From: Smallanthus sonchifolius
Lineage: Eukaryota > Streptophyta > Magnoliopsida > Asterales > Asteraceae
Reading direction: 5' to 3'
NCBI GenBank assembly: GCA_023525975.1
Contig: CM042035.1
Span: 33,881,001 to 33,945,000 of the forward strand
DNA length: 64,000 nucleotides
Position numbers and translations under genes: made by a program. This document shows, in pieces, positions 33,483-42,600 of the stretch. Position 1 is the stretch's first letter; each line of letters opens with the position of its first letter. A model generated the notes under the pieces. That model did no database searches, had not been told where the DNA came from, and was given only the letters and a program-made list of their open reading frames with translations.

Positions 33483-34229
33483 GGTAGGTTTAAAGGTGGG
33501 GGATTGTAGGAGAAGAATACTGACTTGAGAATAACGCGTATCCTCTTGATTTCCCGACACGCCTAAAATTTCCGAATTGTTATTTTAAAATTATTAGAAT
33601 TATGTAACGTAAATATGTATATCGTTTGAATATTTAATTTATGAAATTTCTGCTTCGACTGTTGTCCAGGCCGGTACACGCCTGTACCGCGTGTTGACAT
33701 GTTAACTCGTTTAAACGTTTCACGTTCTAATAAAATTATTATTTCTCGAATAATAATAATGGTAAATCAATAACGATTAAATTATAATTAACAATTATTT
33801 AAATTTTTTTTATTTATACTAGGTAATAAATACCTGATTTTGTTTACTTCGTATTTGTCGCAATTGTGCGTCCCACGACATATCACTCACGTGTAATTAT
33901 TCTTAGTTTAATCGTTTGATTAAATATGAATAACTATCATTAATACTTAATAATTTATAGATGTTGTGTCGGTTATCCGCCACTAACCGTGCACGCATTA
34001 AACTATCTAATGGTGCACGGCTCAACTATGTATTAAATATATGATCTTGAATCATTCGGTGATCCGTCATGGCGAGTCACGATCAAGGTCACCTATTGGG
34101 CCTACAACTGGGCCATTAATGGGCCGGACTCGTGAATTTATGTAACGAGATTTATTGACCCTAATTCAGGGTTGTCACAGTGATTAAGATTGATGGTGGT
34201 TATGTTGCTTTTGCGGGAAATAAAGGCGG

Positions 34230-34764
34230 TGTAAGTCCCGGGAGCCTCGTCGTGCAGCGGATTTGCACAGACCTGTTCTATGATTTGTGTAGGAACAAAG
34301 AAACGAGACAGAGAAAACACGAACAAAGACAAAAGATAATGAAATGACACATAATCCATAACGTAGAAGTCATCCCGTATTACAGACTACATACCGAAGG
34401 AGCACACATCTCTCATCTAAGCTCACTGTCTAGGGGTCGGGAGAGCTCTTCCTGACCCGGACATCTCTCAACCTTGTTCCAGAAGTTCCACCTACAAATG
34501 AAGACAAGTCTTCTATTTATAGGGGCAGGAACACTACCTGCGTACTTCACAAGTACGCAAGGCAAAAGCCTTGCGTACTTACTAAGTACGCATGGTTTGG
34601 TCATGCGTACTTGACAAGTACGCAAGGCAACAGCCTTGCGTACATACTAAGTACGCAGGACCAAACTGGTATGCAGGATAAGTACTCAGGAACACCCTCC
34701 TGCATACTAGCCACGTACACCGATACATAGAATTTAATCTATAGTTACAAAACATGCTTCTACA
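34230..34764 (-). mobile_element. TE-7: 535-bp solo LTR of a TE-4-like Copia element
   Basis: Ends are TGTAAGTCCC and GCTTCTACA with identical GGCGG on both sides (34225-34229, 34765-34769). It contains four GCGTACTT-N3-AAGTACGC palindromes next to TATAAATAG in minus orientation, as in the TE-4 LTR. No internal region is present. It sits only 45 bp from TE-6, inside the TE-5 protease. Confidence 0.9.
34513..34656 (-). promoter_or_regulatory. TE-7 promoter: four palindromes plus TATA box
   Basis: Palindromes lie at 34540-34558, 34573-34591, 34605-34623 and 34638-34656 (N3 = CAC, ACT, GAC, ACT). TATAAATAG is at 34513-34521 on the minus strand. The joints between copies form further perfect 11-bp inverted repeats with 4-base loops (34553-34578 and 34618-34643), so the array can fold in two registers. 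Confidence 0.8.
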
Positions 34765-36219
34765 GGCGGGTACATAACAGGTCAGTGTACTTTAAAGAAC
34801 GAAAAAGTCAAATTTGAGAAAGTGAATTATGTGGAACAACTTGAACACAATATTTTGAGTGTATCTCAAGTGTGTGACAAGAAGTTCTCATTTCATTTCA
34901 ATGATTCAGAATGTTATATCTTGAAACCGGGCTTTGTAATTCCTGATGAATGGATTCTAATGAAGGCTCCGAGGAGAAATGACACATATGTCCTCGACAT
35001 GAGTGTTGCTACTACTACGGATTCAATTCCTACTTATCTACTCTCCAAGGCGTCTGAGTCAGGTTATATTTTGCGGCACAGGAAACTTGCTCATATCAAC
35101 TATGGAAAATGAATTATCTTGTAAAGAATGATCTTGTTTTTGGTGGTACGAAAATGAAATATTCAGTTCCTGATGACTGTATTCCTTGCAAGAAAGGGAA
35201 ACAACACTAGAAGTCCCACAAATCTAAGACAAAGAATTCTATTGTAACTCCTTTGGAGCTACTGCATATGGATTTGTTTGGACCGATTAGTATCTGGAGC
35301 ATTGGCGGTAAATCTTACTGCCTGGTCGTAACATATGATTTCTCTAGATTTTCATGGGTTAAGTTCCTTGCTTCTAAAGCCGAAACCACAGAGTTGGTAC
35401 AATTCTTAATCCTGGGTTTAGAGAATTTGTTCAAACAGAAAGTCAGAAGAATTAGGAGTGACAATGGCAGTGAATTTAAAAATAGCTAGATGGGTTTATT
35501 TTGTCTTCAAAAGGGAATTCATCATGAATTCAGTGCGCCATATGTACCTCAACAAAATGGGGTTGCTGAACGAAAGAACAGGACTTTGGTTGAAACGGCA
35601 CGTACGATGCTTGCAGATTCTAAGCTTCAGGTTACTTTTTGGGATGAGGCTTTGAATACTGCGTGTTACGTTTTGAATCGAGTCTTGACCGTTAAGTGAC
35701 ACAACAGGACATGTTACGATTTGCTTAATAATCGAAAGCCGAATCTTGAATATTTACTATCTTTTGGTAATCCATGCACCCTTTTGAATGTTCGAGATGT
35801 ACCAACCAAGTTCAGTGCTAAGGCTATTGAAGGGATCTTTCTGGGGTATGTTGCTAATTCTACTACCAAAAGGGTTTATACAAAAGAGACTCGCCAAGTT
35901 GAAGAATGGTATCATATTGACTGTTCTAATCGGTCTTTACCTCAAATGGCGATCGGACCAGACTAGGCTTTTGATTATGACAATTTATTCAAGTCTTTTC
36001 ATTTACCTTCTGATATTTCTCCTGAGGAAGCTGTTGTATTAATTGATTCATGTTAGGATGGACAAAATAGTGGTTTTCTACCAAATGCAGTTCCACAGTC
36101 ATATGTTCCATCTACTTCTGTTCCCGATCCTAATGTTGCTTCTTGTTCTGGACCACAAGAAACTGATAGTGAAGATGAAAATGTTATTTTCCAAGATTCT
36201 TCTGCTGATCCGTTGTTGG
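34765..36219 (+). pseudogene. TE-5 protease end and integrase
   Basis: It continues the protease (YVEQLEHNILSVSQVCDKKF), then the zinc domain (LAHINYGK ... CIPCKKGK, frameshift near 35110, stop near 35209), HMDLFGPISIWSIGGKSYC, RRIRSDNGSEF, a TAG, HEFSAPYVPQQNGVAERKNR and the C-terminal part to SADPLLVL, where TE-8 inserted. The integrase triad (D, D, E) is preserved. In-frame stops at about 35487, 35697, 35964 and 36053 mostly look like C-to-T or G-to-A changes (CAG to TAG, CGA to TGA, TGG to TAG). Confidence 0.9.
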
Positions 36220-36695
36220 TGTTAGGACATAGTTTGTAATGATAAAAGCTTGTAATAGTTAGATCTTATGTCTTTATGTTTTTGTTATGTAAAAAGTCAC
36301 TAAGTGTTTATTCAAGTTTACCTAGAGGCGAACTTGTAAAGTTCGCCTGGTCTAACAGAGGCGAACTTAATAAGTTCGCTTAAGTCTATCTGAGGCGAAC
36401 TTGTTAAGTTCGCTTAGTCTGTTAGAGGCGAACTTAATAATTTCGCTTATAGCAGGTCAGATGGTTATATATATGTGTGTTTACAGAGTCAGTCGTAATC
36501 GAGAAACAGAACAGGAATTATCTGATTGAGTCTGTAAACTCTACTATGATTTGGAATACAATTAAAAATGTTATTTACGTGATTGTTTACATTGTCTTTT
36601 ACGCATATAAACGTTGATTCGTTGGATTCTGAACTACGAGTTAACGTCACGTCTTATCACGAGATCGATCAGTAGAAGCGCCATGAGGACCTACA
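36220..36695 (+). repeat. 5' LTR of TE-8
   Basis: The LTR is 476 bp, TGTTAGGACATAG to ACCTACA. Four GCGAACTT palindromes (36327-36449; one has GTAAAG at its centre, one has an AATTTCGC arm) precede TATATATA (36466-36473). It is about 48 bp longer than the TE-5 LTR, largely from the extra motif unit. Confidence 0.92.
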
Positions 36696-36697
36696 AG

Positions 36698-36709
36698 TGG
36701 TATGAGAGC
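36698..36709 (+). other. Primer-binding site of TE-8 (one mismatch)
   Basis: It reads TGGTATGAGAGC instead of TGGTATCAGAGC. The single C-to-G change is probably post-insertion decay. Confidence 0.88.
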
Positions 36710-37231
36710 TATTGCTCGTGATTCTTGTTGATTCTAGACGGTTTTATATGCAAATTGACATGAAATTCGTCATTTTTGAAATTTTCATTTCCATGGAGTT
36801 TTCAAGACTAATTCAGATCTGATTTGGTGTTTTTGAAGAGGATTTTGACGAAATTGATCCGATAGAAAGTTCAAATTGATAAATTACATAATCCTACGAT
36901 CCAATTTTGATTAATTCCTTCAAATCAGTGATTAATGATGATTTCAATCTATCTCTGGTTCGCAAAAGTGGTCTGAAGTGTTCTTGATCTTGATTCTGTT
37001 ACTGCAAGCGACTTGCTGATTTGTGTGCAGGCGAACTTGTCAAATTCGCTTCTCACAGGATTAAGGGAACTTATTTTTAAGCGAACTTAAGCAGATTTCA
37101 AGTTTCTGGTTTAAGCGAACTTATTAAGTTCGCTTCTCATTAAGTTCGCTTGGGTGTATCAGAGGCGAACTTATTATCTTCGCCTAAGAGTAAAGGGAGT
37201 TCAACACTTGAAAAAATTTTCAGAAAAAAAA
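36710..37231 (+). other. TE-8 leader with GCGAACTT array
   Basis: The layout is the same as 26380-26929 in TE-5. From about 37027 to 37185 it has five or six copies or half-copies of GCGAACTT-N3-AAGTTCGC just before the gag ATG. Confidence 0.78.
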
Positions 37232-37796
37232 ATGGCAAATATGGTTCAAGTCACGAATATGTTCAATTATGACAATTAGATCGATACATCTTAAAAAACC
37301 TCAAAAGTTGTTGAATCTAGCTGATTATTCAAATTGGAAAGATCGGTTCGACTAATTTGTATATTTTACCGATACCAGTTTGTGGATTCCGATTTCGGAA
37401 GGTTATACGCATCCGACTTATTCATGGATGGGACATGATGATGTTCCAAAGCCGGTGTCAGCGTTAACTACTGAAGAGAAGCTACTATTTGACAGGGAAA
37501 AGAAAGCGATGGCTAGTATTTCGATGTCTCTTCCGAAGGAAATATATCACAGTTTTAAACAGTTCAAGTCTTCTCAAAAACTATGGGACGCATTACAGAA
37601 AAGGTGTGAAGGAAGTTTGGATGTGAAGAAGAGTAGAAAGGAGCTATTAACGAAGCAGTTCTTGGTCTTTAAACATTTTCAAAACGAATCCTTGGATGAT
37701 CTTGCTACAAGATTCTATCATCTTCTTAGTGAACTGGCAAGTGCTTCTGTGGTGTATGAGACTGAAGAAATCAATGATAAGTTCTTGGAGGCTTTA
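37232..37796 (+). pseudogene. TE-8 gag, N-terminal part
   Basis: It starts MANMVQVTNMFNYDN, then two in-frame stops within 20 codons, then an open stretch with FDREKKAMASISMSLPKEIY, LDDLATRFYHLLSEL and EINDKFLEAL. It is cut at 37796 by the LTR of TE-9. It is the same UBN2-type gag domain as TE-5 at high similarity. Confidence 0.88.
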
Positions 37797-38509
37797 TGTT
37801 GGATCGGGATCTACCTTGCTCCAATGATTCAACACATTAACCGAACCAAATCGTGCGGAATCCGATTTGATTGGCAATCCAATCTATGACACGGATCGGG
37901 TCGTGAGAAACGAGCGGATTAGATGTCGAAACGAAGGTTTCTATCGACCCTTTGGTGTAGAGAAGTTGGATACAAGACCTGGAAACTCTCAATGAATAGA
38001 GATTCGACAATGCAGGTGCAAAGAGTTTGTGTGTGTTCTGTTGCTTAGTCTGGTTCTGCTCTAGTTAACCTTTTTCTGCTCTGGTTAGTCTCTTTTTGCT
38101 CATGAAGTGAAAGTTCTATATATAGTGCAGAGGCCATTCGTACGAATGAGCCATGTGAATGGACTCATTCGTGCGAATGAATCAGCAGAATGGTTCATTC
38201 GTAAGAATGAATCATCATAATGGTTCATTCGTACGAATGAATCATTCTCATGACTTATTCTAGCGAATGAATCATTCTCATGATCTATTCGCGCGAATGG
38301 ATCATTCTCATGATCCATTCGTGCGAATGGGCCTTTCAATACCACGATTGATCAACGTTATCGATATTTATCAGATCGTTTAATACACAGTCGTTATATA
38401 TGAGTAAACATTAAGGATAAACATGTAATTTCATTAATATATCAAACAGTTACATTAAACATAGATGAAATACATATTACAATGGATTAGGACATATCAT
38501 GCATCTACA
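37797..38509 (-). repeat. 3' LTR of TE-9
   Basis: The LTR is 713 bp with plus-strand ends TGTTGGATCGGG and GCATCTACA (canonical TG...CA). It directly follows the polypurine tract at 38511-38520. Confidence 0.9.
38116..38340 (-). promoter_or_regulatory. LTR promoter of TE-9: TCATTCGTACGAATGA array plus TATA
   Basis: About seven copies of (T)CATTCG-NN-CGAATG(A) with centres TA, TG, CG or decayed run from 38340 down to 38134, followed in minus direction by CTATATATAG (38116-38125). The order is the same as in the TE-4/TE-5 LTRs with a different motif. Confidence 0.75.
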
Positions 38510-38510
38510 T

Positions 38511-38520
38511 ACTCCCCCTT
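38511..38520 (-). other. Polypurine tract of TE-9
   Basis: AAGGGGGAGT on the minus strand, one base from the LTR start. Confidence 0.88.
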
Positions 38521-39729
38521 GGACCTAGATCCCTTCAAAATGACCTAACTAACATTAGTTGGTCTTCAACATCTCTTTTGTACGAGTTTTCCAGTTGACC
38601 CCGGCGTGTATGTCAAAAGCAAAGCATATACGTATCACCTTCACATACTGCAACGCCTGGTCTATATCTGCAACATCAAAAAATGGCTGACACTTGTATA
38701 AAGTTGTAACATCTTGTTCAGACAAGTTGGTTAGCCACAAGGGATCAAAGACCCTGATGGTCTCCCATGACCCTTCTTTACAAAGCACTATAATAGCTTC
38801 ACCAGTACGCCCATCATAGTACCACCATTTGAACTGATCTGAGAAGTCCTGGATCATTTTCCTTAAAGGAATCTTCTTCATGATCGTTGGGGGTTTCCAC
38901 TTTAAGACAATTAGGGGCTTCTTGGTGATTGGATGAACCTTTTCCTTGTGAATGTAACGTGTAGGCATTTGTGGCTTGAAGTTCACCCACTTCTTTCGGT
39001 ATTCGTACTGTAATTGACGTTCAAACCAATCGGATAGACTGGAAGATTCGCTGTATAGAAGCTTTAGACGCGCCAATTGATTTACTTCAAATGCGGGCAG
39101 CGTCTTGAAGTCATGAGGGTACCTGAAATATTGTATGCCCTTCTCTCTTTTTATAGCATAGCATCTTAAGTCGTTGAAGTATGCCCAACTGATTATACGA
39201 CCATCAGACTTGTGTCCTTTGAGTCGATAAACTTTAGTGTACTTGGTTGGAGGAGAGGGCTTTGAGTTCTTCTTTAATTCGGCCATGTATTCCATCCACT
39301 GACTTTTACATTCGTTCAGCTCGTCAACATTGGTAGTGGAGGAACCGACTTCATCACCTTTGTCTTCTATTATTCGGTTGACCTCCTCGTCGGACTACTG
39401 ATTGAATAAGTCCGCGAAGGAGGGAAGATCATCACCATCGACAGATGTGTACTTTGGGTATTCCTGATCGGTGATGTCTTCAATCTCAACCTCATCAACA
39501 TCTTCCAATTCATCAGAAGAGGGATACTCGGGAGCAGAAACAGATGCCTTGTCGGTGATAACTTCATCAGGATTCATCTGAAATAATTCGGCAATCTGTT
39601 CTTTAGATAAGCAATGCACGATTTCCCCCTCTTCTTTGTCATAGATGACCGAGTGCTGGATGATCCCTTGCATGTCAAGCACATATGTCAGCTTGGAGGG
39701 TTGTTGCTTGAGTGACATCACATCCAGAA

Positions 39730-39862
39730 CTATTCACAAAAACAAACAAAGAATAAACATGTGAGAATTTGAATTTTCATTGATTTAATCAAAATAAAAC
39801 TGAAATTATTTACATAATAATCTAATATTTACAATAAGACAACTTTTAAACAGACTATCAAC
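39730..39862 (-). other. Candidate 133-bp intron in TE-9 ORF3
   Basis: The donor GAAG|GTTGAT and acceptor TTTTTGTGAATAG|TTCTGG bracket an AT-rich stretch. Unspliced, the frame stops at TGA 39858. Spliced, GAA-G|TT-CTG reads on in frame into the next ORF (TEVLDVMSLK). The length, AT content and T-rich 3' end suit a plant intron. Confidence 0.55.
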
Positions 39863-39989
39863 CTTCAGTCCCCTTTTGTTTATCTGATGACGAGCCTTCT
39901 GATTTGTCTGATTTTTTCTTTATTCGCGCCTCTGCTTCTGATGTCTTTTCAGCACTCGATGCAGCACCAGCATTGGCACCATCGTTCTT

Positions 39990-40112
39990 ATCTTTGTCAT
40001 TATTGTCATCATCATCATCACTATCATCATCATCATCGTCACCATCATCATCCTCATCGTCATCATCATCATCATCATCATCATCATCGTCACCATCATC
40101 ACCATCATTGCG
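39990..40112 (-). repeat. Imperfect (ATC)n microsatellite encoding poly-Asp
   Basis: Near-continuous ATC/GTC triplets encode about 40 residues of mostly Asp in ORF3. In other frames they give poly-Ser or poly-His ORFs, which are artefacts. It may vary in length between copies. Confidence 0.9.
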
Positions 40113-41949
40113 AGCACCCTCAATTCTGGGTGTCGGGTCCCTTCTGCTTTCTAAGTTTTCCAACAGCCTTTTGTTTTCCTCATCTAGCCTTTGTATCCTC
40201 TGAGCATGTGCATCAAAACTTGTAGACAACTGTTGATTCTGGTTTGTAGCAGTGAGAAGGAGGACTTGTTGATCATTACATCTGTTGGTGAGACTTGTGA
40301 TGGCTTGAGATTGTTTAGAGTTTTGCAGAGTCAGATGACCAATCTGCGAGCCCTGTTGGTCAATCAGCAAACCCTGTTGATCAAGACGCTTTGATTGCAC
40401 TTCATTCTGAGCCAGTAAACGAAGTACCAAACTGTTTAAAGTACTGATCTGGTCGTGTAGAGAGACAGTCGGCAGTGACATTGAAGATTCAGCTCGAATA
40501 GTTGATGGCTGTGATGTAGGAGCAGTCGTGTAGATGGGAGGAGGCACAGTTTGTGTCTGAGGCAAAGATGTTGACATTGGAGCCTCAGACCTGGTGGCAG
40601 TTTCTGTAGTAGCAGAGGTGCTCTCCGTCCTTCTAACAAGCTTAAACTTTTGGCGTTTGGCCATTCTTTTCTTTCCTCTTCCCTTCTTGACCGGGATAGA
40701 TTGGGAAGAAGTCAGCATCCCTGACGTCATCATCAACCCTTGAGCTTCCTTGATCTTCTCCCCTTTTTCTTTTTGTTGCGACCAATCTTGCCCCTTGTTG
40801 ACTGATTTCAAATTCATCTTCAGTTTCCTCAGAATCAGTAAACATGACGGTGTCCAGGTTAACGTCTTCTGGGTTAGTTGGAAGGGAAGGATCGATAGCA
40901 GTAACAGTGGGAGTGGTGGCAGCGGTAGATGAAACATGAGGAGTATTGCCACCATCTCCCTGACCATCTTGGTCGTCATCATCTTGGTCGTCAGCTGGAG
41001 GTACAACAATATCCTCCCTGTCCGAATCACTGTTATAGTGACGCCATTTTCTGTTTACTGGTGCCACATACTCTGGATTTGCCAGATGTCCAATGAGTCG
41101 TTTGTGAGGTGGCTTTGTTGGTCTGCCCCTGTAGGTCTGTACCCTGTTTAGAGTGACGTCCGTCATGTGTTTAACTTGGTTATGTCGACGTCTGACCTTG
41201 GTAGAAGAGGAAGTTGGTCATCTATTATCATTTGTAAGAATCTGGGGTACATAAGATACGCATTGTCCCCTTTAAGATAGATGTTTTCCTTAAGGTGCGT
41301 GAAGACCATCTCAGAAAAGTTGAACGGAATGTTCAACACCAGTGCAACGAATGCGCTCTGTATTGTTTCGCGCATATCATCAAATCCGCCACGATGGGAA
41401 CCGAGGCAATGCAGAAGAACATGTCCTAGATACTTGTACTGCGGACAGAGGTTCGCTTTGTTTAAAACTCCCTCGGCGACATTCCCGTCGTACTTTATCC
41501 TCATGAAGCATCCTCGGACCAGATATTTATCCAGTGTCACTGGATCTTCAGGATGATCACCAAATTGACACAATCGGCGAATGTGAGCTGCCGATACAAC
41601 CACATATTGACCTGCGATCTTCCCTCGTATGATCGGTGGAGATACCTCGCATTCAATCTCGGAAGAGGCCCAGAACTCCCTTTGGTGCGACATATATGGA
41701 GTGCGGAGATGGGATATAGCATGAGCAATCCTGGATCTGGATAGAAACTCGATCATGCCGACAAACGGACGTGCATTCTTTGATGTCGGAATCATGTACG
41801 CACATATGTTGCTTTTTATGGAAGCCTTAAGAACAACTGGAGCTCTGTGCGCCATAACGATCAGTCTGCAAACACAAAAACATGAAGCACCTCAGATCAA
41901 TACATGCAAGATTTTGGAAATATGAACTTTTGGACCATTTTTCCCTTGG

Positions 41950-42600
41950 TACGAATGAATCATTCTGCCTATTCATTCATGCGAATGAGTGTTCATTTGT
42001 GTGAATGAGTTCTCATTCGTATGAATGAACATGAAGAGTGTGTCCATTCGTATGACAGACGGGTCGTGATCCAACTTGTCCAAAATTCGATCAAGACACG
42101 AAAAATTTTGTCGAACAAGACCCCAAGCCACTCGACTAATGTTATCGACCAAGACTCGACATTTTAACTTGTTTATTACTGCAGATTTTAATATCTAGAT
42201 CCGGTTTCTGATTTCTAGCCCTAGATCTAGTCGAGTCATCCAGGAATCGAGTATACAAACGATTAATCTTGAGAAGGTATACGTGTAAACAGAAATCAAG
42301 CGTTAGATCGGTGATTGGACGGAGATTTGGGTAACTTTCAGATTACACAGAACAGATATGCGAATGAGATTTCAAATGTGCGAATGAGACTGAAAATGCG
42401 AATGAATGGCCCTTTTATAGGATGGCCTGGTTCATTCGTGCGAGCGGACTCTCATTCGTGCGAGTGACCCAGACTTGATTCATTCTGCCACTCATTCGTA
42501 CGAGTGGACCATTCTGGTCAGTCCATTCGTGTGAATGAGCTATTCTCCTCATCCATGCGTACGAGTGAGCCATTCTGCTCATCCATTCGTACGAATGGAT
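41950..42600 (-). promoter_or_regulatory. Candidate internal promoter of ORF3 in TE-9
   Basis: In minus direction the order is seven or so CATTCG-NN-CGAATG-type copies (42600-42430), then TATAAAAG (42419-42412), half-motifs GCGAATGA (42405-42358), a leader, further copies (42055-41950) and the ORF3 ATG at 41855. The motif is the one used in the TE-9 LTR, but the sequence around it is not LTR-like. The arrangement repeats that of TE-4 (18638-19349) with a different motif. Confidence 0.62.

Larger units (their letters stand above)
30021..34179 (-). mobile_element. TE-6: 4.16-kb solo LTR of a Gypsy element
   Basis: The insertion starts TGTCACACCC and ends TTGTCACA and is flanked by identical GTGAT (30016-30020 and 34180-34184). 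Its left end matches the start of the TE-3 LTR, so it is the same broad Gypsy group in minus orientation. There is no primer site, polypurine tract or pol sequence inside, so it is a solo LTR left by LTR-LTR recombination. It is AT-rich with (TA)n runs at about 31570-31590 and 32060-32083. The 220-aa proline-rich plus-strand ORF at 32825 is the reverse of its leader and is not a gene. Confidence 0.85.
38555..41855 (-). pseudogene. ORF3 of TE-9 (post-pol protein of unknown function)
   Basis: From ATG 41855 (MAHRAPVVLKASIKSN), the N-terminal domain (230 aa open) has FLSRSRIAHAISHL, AAHIRRLCQFGD, YKYLGHVLLHCLGSH and YLMYPRFLQMIID. A frame change near 41165 leads to RLIGHLANPEYVAPVNRKWR and an acidic stretch. 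A second change near 40750 leads to basic KKGRGKKRMAKRQKFKL (nuclear-signal-like), a Ser/Thr-rich linker, a predicted coiled coil (about 40430-40150) and a poly-Asp tract. A candidate intron (39730-39862) then joins to DVMSLKQQPSKL, and after one TAG near 39395 comes CYAIKREKGIQYF, FKPQMPTRYIHKEKVHPITK and WWYYDGRTGEAIIV, ending at 38555. Landmarks match TE-4 ORF3 in order. No membrane segment or enzyme motif is visible. Binding to nucleic acid or chromatin is possible but unproven. Confidence 0.82.

Noticed and set aside
32825..33487. 220-aa proline/histidine/arginine-rich plus-strand ORF
   Set aside because: It lies antisense to the purine-rich leader of the TE-6 solo LTR, whose TATA box is on the minus strand. 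Composition is low-complexity and no domain is seen.
34513..34656. CRISPR-like array
   Set aside because: Short palindromes with regular spacers resemble a repeat-spacer array, but they lie in a plant LTR with TG...CA ends and a target duplication. There are no cas genes and the spacers are repetitive.
39887..40225. Poly-His and poly-Ser ORFs (112 and 99 aa)
   Set aside because: Alternative frames of an ATC microsatellite that codes poly-Asp in the real ORF3 frame.
38555..41855. Calling ORF3 an envelope gene
   Set aside because: SIRE-type elements are known for envelope-like ORFs, but no signal peptide, membrane helix or furin-like site is visible in either ORF3.
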